From assembly GCF_900626145.1 (NCBI RefSeq), contig NZ_LR130817.1:211643-275642 (forward strand): a stretch of 64,000 bases of DNA, in the 5' to 3' direction. The notes below the pieces were generated by a model. That model searched no databases. It was not told where the DNA came from and saw nothing but the letters and a program-made list of their open reading frames with translations. Positions 59,907-64,000 of this stretch are shown here, in pieces. The stretch's first letter is position 1, and the number at the start of each line of letters is the position of its first letter. The translations under genes were made by a program, and so were the position numbers. This DNA is from Intestinimonas timonensis (GTDB taxonomy: Bacteria; Bacillota; Clostridia; Oscillospirales; Oscillospiraceae).

Positions 59907-60452
59907 ATGCGCGTCATCACAGGAACGGCCCGGGGCCGGAAGCTCAAGGAGCTCCAAGGTATGGAGACCAGACCCACCACCGACAAGGTGAAGGAGTCTC
60001 TCTTCAACATCATCCAGTTCGACATTGAGGGCCGGAAGGTGCTGGACCTCTTCGGCGGCACTGGCCAACTGGGCATCGAGTGCCTGAGCCGTGGGGCGGC
60101 CCACTGCACCTTTGTAGATCTGCGGAAGGAGGCCGCCGCCCTCATTCGGGACAACGTGGCCCTGTGCGGCTTCACTGACCGGGCCAAGGTGATCCAGGGG
60201 GACTACCTCTCTTTCCTCACCAGCTGCCGGGAAAAATTCGATCTCATTCTGCTGGACCCGCCCTACGCCAGTGGATTGCTAGAAAAAGCCCTGGAGACAG
60301 CGGCGGGAATTGACATCTTGTCGGAAAATGGTATAATGGTCTGCGAAAGTGCCGCGGAAACTGTCCTGCCCACGCTTTCCGAGCCCTATCGGAAGGGGAA
60401 GGACTACCGCTACGGCAAGATCAAGCTCACCGTCTACCGCAGGGACGCGTGA
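59907..60452 (+). CDS. rsmD: 16S rRNA (guanine-966-N2)-methyltransferase
   Basis: A 181-residue SAM-dependent methyltransferase. N-terminal MRVITGTARGRKLKELQGME, the SAM loop VLDLFGGTGQLGIECLSRGA and the catalytic ILLDPPYASGLLEKAL. ATG 59907 is 7 nt from AGGAGGG; a GTG at 59898 would start inside it. rsmD-coaD is a classic bacterial pair. Confidence 0.95.
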   Translation: MRVITGTARGRKLKELQGMETRPTTDKVKESLFNIIQFDIEGRKVLDLFGGTGQLGIECLSRGAAHCTFVDLRKEAAALIRDNVALCGFTDRAKVIQGDYLSFLTSCREKFDLILLDPPYASGLLEKALETAAGIDILSENGIMVCESAAETVLPTLSEPYRKGKDYRYGKIKLTVYRRDA

Positions 60453-60481
60453 GCCCATTCCCGCATTAGGGGGCAAACGAC

Positions 60482-60976
60482 ATGAAGACCGCCATTTACC
60501 CCGGCAGCTTCGACCCCATCACCCTGGGGCATTTGAATATCATCAAGCGTGCGGCGCTATGCTTTGACAAGCTCATCGTCTGCGTAATGGTCAATTCCCA
60601 GAAGAATGGGCTGTTCACCCCGGATGAGCGGGTGGAGCTCATCCGGCGGGTGGTCTCCCAGCTGCCCAACGTGGAGGTGGACGCCTCCTCCGTACTCCTG
60701 GCCGAGTACGCCAGGCAGCGCCGGGCCAGGGTCATCGTCAAGGGACTCCGGGCCGTGTCCGACTTCGAGAGCGAGGTCCAGATGGCGGTGGTCAACCGGA
60801 AGCTCAACCCCAATGTGGACACCATGTTCCTTCCCTCCAACGAGAAGTATACCTACCTCAGCTCCACCGTGGTGAAAGAGATGGTGCGTTACGGTGTGGA
60901 GCTGTCCGACTTTATCCCGCGGGAGATCATCGAGGACGTGAAAAAGAAAATGAACGACAGCAGGAGGGACGTCTGA
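60482..60976 (+). CDS. coaD: Phosphopantetheine adenylyltransferase
   Basis: A 164-residue nucleotidyltransferase that makes dephospho-CoA. The motif YPGSFDPITLGHLNIIKRA contains the T/HxGH site, and VVNRKLNPNVDTMFLPSNEK and YTYLSSTVVKEMV are typical CoaD segments. The stop overlaps the ATG of the next gene by one base. Confidence 0.97.
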   Translation: MKTAIYPGSFDPITLGHLNIIKRAALCFDKLIVCVMVNSQKNGLFTPDERVELIRRVVSQLPNVEVDASSVLLAEYARQRRARVIVKGLRAVSDFESEVQMAVVNRKLNPNVDTMFLPSNEKYTYLSSTVVKEMVRYGVELSDFIPREIIEDVKKKMNDSRRDV

Positions 60977-61512
60977 TGGCGACCGGCGTAGAAGAATTGG
61001 TGGATATGCTCTTTTCCATGATCGACGAGGCGAAGGGTGTGCCCCTGAGCAGCGATAAGTGCATCATTGAGCGGGACAAGGCCCTGGATCTGCTGGATGA
61101 GATCAAGGCCCAGTTCCCCGTGGAGCTGGGTGAGGCCAAGAAGCTCCTGGCTGCCCGTGCGGATTACATCGCCTCTGCCAAGCGTGAGGGAGAGCTCATC
61201 CGCAAGCAGGCCGAGGAGAAGGCCCGGCAGATGCTGGCTGAGGACGAGCTCACCGCTCAGGCCAAGCAGAAGGCCAACGAGATGATCAAGGTGGCCGAGG
61301 ACCGCAGCCGGGAGCTGCGCCGGGCCGCCAACGAGTACTGTGAGGATGCCCTCCGCCGTACCGAAGAGGCTGTCAGCGAGGCCTATGATGAGATTAAGCG
61401 TTCCCGTGCCCGGTTCCGGGCGGCGGCGGCCGGTGTGCAGCAGCCCGCCGCCGGCGGTGGCGCCCCCGCTCAGGGCAGCCGTACCGTTTATGACGCCGCG
61501 GCTGACGAGTAA
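60976..61512 (+). CDS. Coiled-coil protein of unknown function
   Basis: A 178-residue, highly charged helical protein: Lys/Glu/Ala-rich heptads through residues 40-150 (AKKLLAARADYIASAKREGE; QAEEKARQMLAEDELTAQ), then a short Ala/Gly/Pro tail. It resembles stalk-like proteins (ATP synthase b-like or DivIVA-like) but lacks a membrane segment or DivIVA N-terminus, so I do not assign it. Translationally coupled to coaD. The duplicated terminator stem lies 17 nt after it. Confidence 0.7.
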   Translation: MATGVEELVDMLFSMIDEAKGVPLSSDKCIIERDKALDLLDEIKAQFPVELGEAKKLLAARADYIASAKREGELIRKQAEEKARQMLAEDELTAQAKQKANEMIKVAEDRSRELRRAANEYCEDALRRTEEAVSEAYDEIKRSRARFRAAAAGVQQPAAGGGAPAQGSRTVYDAAADE

Positions 61513-61529
61513 AAGAAGAGACCATTTGC

Positions 61530-61559
61530 AGCGGGACAGGTCCAGGGACCTGTCCCGCT
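61530..61559 (+). repeat. First copy of a terminator stem, without T-run
   Basis: AGCGGGACAGGTCC and GGACCTGTCCCGCT around AG. An identical 30-base copy is at 61795-61824 with the T-run. This copy is followed directly by the family B repeat, as if the repeat inserted between the stem and its T-tract and duplicated the stem. Confidence 0.85.
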
Positions 61560-61755
61560 GAGCCTGTCGACAAAGTCGACAGGCTCTCTCAAAAATGCAG
61601 GCATTTTTTCGAAAAGATGCAGGCCGCTGCATCGCACTCGCTTCGCTCGCACGTTTGCGGCCTGAGCAGTGTTTTTTCCGAGGCACATGTCCCCGGAAAA
61701 AACAGACTGTACTTGATTCCGTCGTCTGCGGACGACGGAACTCTGCGAGGCTCTT
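61560..61755 (+). repeat. Family B structured intergenic repeat, copy 2
   Basis: A 196-bp unit matching 15583-15778. Hairpins are GAGCCTGTCGAC/GTCGACAGGCTC, AAAAATGC/GCATTTTT, CAGGCCGC/GCGGCCTG, TTTTTTCC/GGAAAAAA and TTCCGTCGTC/GACGACGGAA. Compared with copy 1, changes on one side of a stem are matched on the other side in at least four base pairs. Confidence 0.87.
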
Positions 61756-61794
61756 GCACAAAATCTGACGTATATGCCCTTTTTCGACAACCTG

Positions 61795-61829
61795 AGCGGG
61801 ACAGGTCCAGGGACCTGTCCCGCTTTTTT
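61795..61829 (+). terminator. Terminator after the coiled-coil gene (second stem copy)
   Basis: Same stem as 61530-61559, here followed by TTTTTT. The stretch 61830-62047 beyond it is AT-rich and non-coding, and leads into the mraZ promoter. Confidence 0.88.
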
Positions 61830-62047
61830 GATTTCTTCTGTGATGCGAAAAAGTTTTCCACAAACGGTGCAAAAATGTACCGAGAAGTGACCCCTCCGGA
61901 AAAGAACGGACCCTTTTCTAAAATAATGCCAAAAAAGGGCAGAGAAAATCAGCTTCAAAATTACAATAGAACAAATGTTTTATTAAAAAATGGCCGATTT
62001 TTCCCGAAATATCTAGGATATTCAGAGAAAAAAGAGGGAATAAACCC

Positions 62048-62076
62048 TTGCAATTTTGGGGCGGAACCATTATACT
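62048..62076 (+). promoter_or_regulatory. Promoter of the division and cell-wall cluster
   Basis: TTGCAA (62048-62053), 17-nt spacer, TATACT (62071-62076), just upstream of two direct repeats. Confidence 0.75.
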
Positions 62077-62086
62077 GGAACTACTG

Positions 62087-62122
62087 GTGGAGCGAAATGG
62101 AGTAAAGTAGAGCGAAATGGAG
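62087..62122 (+). promoter_or_regulatory. Direct repeats, candidate MraZ operator
   Basis: GTGGAGCGAAATGGAG (62087-62102) and GTAGAGCGAAATGGAG (62107-62122) differ by one base and are spaced 20 bp apart. They lie at and after the likely transcription start, 14 bases before mraZ. MraZ family proteins bind G-rich direct repeats in the promoter of their own cluster. Confidence 0.75.
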
Positions 62123-62135
62123 GGAGGGGCACAGC

Positions 62136-62558
62136 TTGGGCAGCGTGACCGGCACCTATGAACACAGTGTCGACGCCAAGGGCCGGCTGTTTATCCCAGC
62201 CAAGCTCCGGGAGGAGTTGGGCGAGACCTTCTATCTGGCCATGGGCGTGGATACCTGCCTGGCCATCTACCCCCAGGAGAGCTGGGACCGCTTTACGGAG
62301 AAATTCTCCTCCCTGCCCATTAGCAAATCAAAAGCCATGCGCTCTCTGTTTGCCAACGCGGTGAAATGCGTTCCGGACAGCCAGGGGCGCATTGTCATCC
62401 CCCAGCGGCTGCGGACGTACGCTGACCTGGGGAAGGACGTGGTGATCATCGGCGTCCACGACCGGGCGGAGATCTGGAGCGCGGAGCGCTGGAACGCCGA
62501 GGAGGAGGAAATGACGCCCGAGAAGATGGCGGCGCTCATGGATTCCCTGGAGCTGTAA
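62136..62558 (+). CDS. mraZ: Transcriptional regulator MraZ
   Basis: A 140-residue protein with two SpoVT/AbrB-like halves (GTYEHSVDAKGRLFIPAKLR; KCVPDSQGRIVIPQRLRTYA). It controls the division and cell-wall cluster by binding its promoter. The start is TTG after GGAGGGAGGGG. It is followed 21 nt later by rsmH, the usual order. Confidence 0.95.
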   Translation: MGSVTGTYEHSVDAKGRLFIPAKLREELGETFYLAMGVDTCLAIYPQESWDRFTEKFSSLPISKSKAMRSLFANAVKCVPDSQGRIVIPQRLRTYADLGKDVVIIGVHDRAEIWSAERWNAEEEEMTPEKMAALMDSLEL

Positions 62559-62579
62559 GACAGAGGGAGGCGTGCCGCC

Positions 62580-63512
62580 GTGACCTATATCCACAAGCCT
62601 GTACTCCTGCAGGAGTGCCTGGAGGGCCTGAAGATCCGCCCAGATGGAACCTATGTGGACGGTACCCTGGGCCGGGCGGGCCACTCCCGGGAGATCGTCT
62701 CCCGTCTCACCACCGGCCGGCTCATCTGCATCGACCGGGACCAGGCTGCTCTGGATGCGGCGGAGGACAGGCTGGCCGGCCACATGGACAAGGTGAAGCT
62801 CATCCACGGCAACTTCGGCGATCTGGCCGAATTGCTGGACGAGCGGGGGATTTCCGGAGTGGACGGCATGCTCTTTGACCTGGGGGTGTCCTCCCCTCAG
62901 CTGGATGACCCGGAGCGCGGCTTTTCCTATATGCACGACGCGCCGCTGGACATGCGGATGGACCGCTCCGAGGCCCTCACTGCCCACACGGTGGTGAATG
63001 AGTGGTCCCAGGAGGAGCTAAGACGGATCCTGTGGCAGTATGGTGAGGAGCGGTATGCCCCTCAAATTTCTGCTGCTATCGTGCGTCGGCGGGCAGAGGC
63101 GCCCATCGGCACCACGCTGGAGCTGGTGGATGTGATCCGCAGCACCATGCCTGCACAGGCCCTGCGTGAGAAGCAGCACCCGGCCAAGCGGAGCTTTCAG
63201 GCCATCCGCATCGCCGTCAACGACGAGCTTGCCGCCGTGGACCGGATGCTCCGGGCAGCGGTGCCCCGGCTCTCGCCGGGCGGGCGTCTGTGTGTTATCT
63301 CCTTCCATTCCCTGGAGGACCGCATTGTGAAAAACGCCCTGGCGGAATTCGCCAAGGGCTGTACCTGTCCGCCGGACTTCCCGGTGTGCGTGTGCGGCAA
63401 GAAGCCGCAGATCACGCTGACGCCCCGGAAGCCCATATTGCCCACAGCGGAAGAGATTGAGGAAAATCCCCGTGCCCGCAGTGCCAAGCTGCGGGTGGCG
63501 GAGAAGCGATAG
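62580..63512 (+). CDS. rsmH: 16S rRNA (cytosine-1402-N4)-methyltransferase
   Basis: A 310-residue SAM-dependent methyltransferase. TYVDGTLGRAGHSREIVSRL is the SAM loop; LFDLGVSSPQLDDPERGFSY and KRSFQAIRIAVNDEL are family signatures. GTG start. A short gap with two small hairpins (CGCCCCC/GGGGGCG and GGGAGCG/CGCTCCC) separates it from the ftsL-like gene. Confidence 0.96.
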   Translation: MTYIHKPVLLQECLEGLKIRPDGTYVDGTLGRAGHSREIVSRLTTGRLICIDRDQAALDAAEDRLAGHMDKVKLIHGNFGDLAELLDERGISGVDGMLFDLGVSSPQLDDPERGFSYMHDAPLDMRMDRSEALTAHTVVNEWSQEELRRILWQYGEERYAPQISAAIVRRRAEAPIGTTLELVDVIRSTMPAQALREKQHPAKRSFQAIRIAVNDELAAVDRMLRAAVPRLSPGGRLCVISFHSLEDRIVKNALAEFAKGCTCPPDFPVCVCGKKPQITLTPRKPILPTAEEIEENPRARSAKLRVAEKR

Positions 63513-63580
63513 AGAGGCGCCCCCGAGGGGGCGGGAGGGAGCGCTGCGCTCCCAACACGAAAGAGATTGGAGTGACCTGC

Positions 63581-64000
63581 ATGGCGAGCGCTGCGGCCAG
63601 GAGAAAAAGCAGATACGACCACCCGCGTGGTACCTATGGAAACCTGGCCTATGCCCAGCCCGCCACCCGTCCTCTGGAGCGAGGCGGGTCTGAGGTCCTT
63701 CGTCCCCAGCCCAAGGTCCGTCCCAGAGAGCGGGCCCTCACCCGGCCCAAGGTACGGGTCCGGGAGGCGGGGCAGATCTCCGTCTTCGCGGTGGTGGGCT
63801 TCCTGGCGGTAGGTGTCTTTGCCGTGCTGCTCATGCTGAGCACCGTGCAGCTCACCATGGTCAGTGACGAGGTGGTCTCCCTGCGGAGCGAGCTCTCCGA
63901 CCTTCAGAGTGAAGAGGCCAAGCTCATGGCCCAGTACGAGCTGGCCTTTGACCCCAGCACCATCGAAGAAAAGGTGACCGCTGACGGGAGCATGGTTAAG
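63581..64000 (+). CDS. ftsL: FtsL-like division protein (partial, runs off the window)
   Basis: 140 codons are visible. A basic, proline-rich cytoplasmic part (residues 1-65) is followed by one membrane helix (ISVFAVVGFLAVGVFAVLLM) and a coiled-coil beginning SDEVVSLRSELSDLQSEEAK. Small bitopic coiled-coil proteins in this position downstream of rsmH are FtsL. GGAG precedes the ATG. The cytoplasmic part is longer than in Bacillus FtsL. Confidence 0.8.
   Translation, partial: MASAAARRKSRYDHPRGTYGNLAYAQPATRPLERGGSEVLRPQPKVRPRERALTRPKVRVREAGQISVFAVVGFLAVGVFAVLLMLSTVQLTMVSDEVVSLRSELSDLQSEEAKLMAQYELAFDPSTIEEKVTADGSMVK

Noticed and set aside
61617..62105. A 162-residue plus-strand frame crossing the family B repeat and the mraZ leader
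   Set aside because: It begins inside the repeat, spans a terminator, has no ribosome site and ends in AT-rich leader DNA.

Overview
The window is GC-rich Gram-positive chromosome from an anaerobic, lysine-fermenting, probably spore-forming member of the Clostridia. It resembles butyrate-producing Oscillospiraceae such as Intestinimonas, Flavonifractor or Lawsonibacter. The reasons are a complete lysine-to-butyrate gene set, a group B-type [FeFe] hydrogenase, sporulation genes (ylbJ, yqfC, yqfD) and the Firmicutes orders phoH-ybeY-era-yqzL-recO and mraZ-rsmH-ftsL. The genus is an inference; no rRNA gene is present.

Layout. 1-3980 is accessory DNA: a partial IS66 element, about 630 bp of hairpin-rich non-coding DNA, a possible AT-rich gene fragment, a frameshifted parB-like gene, and the last 86 codons of a large serine recombinase abutting tRNA-Leu(GAG). 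4213-11987 carries a 2-hydroxyacid dehydrogenase, a cytidylate-kinase-like protein, a MATE transporter, a DUF554 protein, crt, hbd and an M24 peptidase. An intact IS3-family element (12016-13323, target duplication GTATG) sits in the loop of a former bidirectional terminator. 13353-17158 (minus strand) is fumarase, malic enzyme and a ferredoxin-type aldo/keto reductase. 17285-19308 holds a tiny lipoprotein-like peptide and an ECF sigma/anti-sigma pair. An Lrp-type regulator diverges from a split chromate-transporter pair, an NhaC antiporter and an M20 peptidase (19362-23982). 24120-31013 has an ArsC-like protein, a lipase-like hydrolase, PepT, a THEP1-like NTPase, a FadR-type regulator and an MBOAT/SGNH acylation pair.

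The centrepiece is 32381-42234. kamB-kamC (reactivation factors for lysine 5,6-aminomutase) have their own promoter. A second promoter overlapping the kamC stop drives a lysine riboswitch followed by kal-kce-kdd-kamA-kamD-kamE. The 3' strand of the riboswitch P1 helix is the same sequence as part of the first terminator's 5' arm. Lysine binding should therefore block that terminator and switch lysine breakdown ON. A second terminator lies between the switch and kal, and a 158-nt tract with a single G separates kce from kdd. The group B-type hydrogenase follows the operon, and crt/hbd supply later butyrate steps.

43963-64000 is mostly housekeeping: sporulation genes, yqfC-yqfD-phoH-ybeY-era-yqzL-recO, phzF-like, mutS2, HPr, EcsC-like, uvrC, a transglutaminase lipoprotein, rsmD, coaD, a coiled-coil protein, then the start of the division cluster (mraZ, rsmH, ftsL-like).

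Two families of short structured intergenic repeats occur. Family A follows crt and kdd, and each copy is flanked by a duplicated tail of the upstream gene. Family B (15583-15778 and 61560-61755, both 196 bp) shows compensatory base changes in its hairpins.
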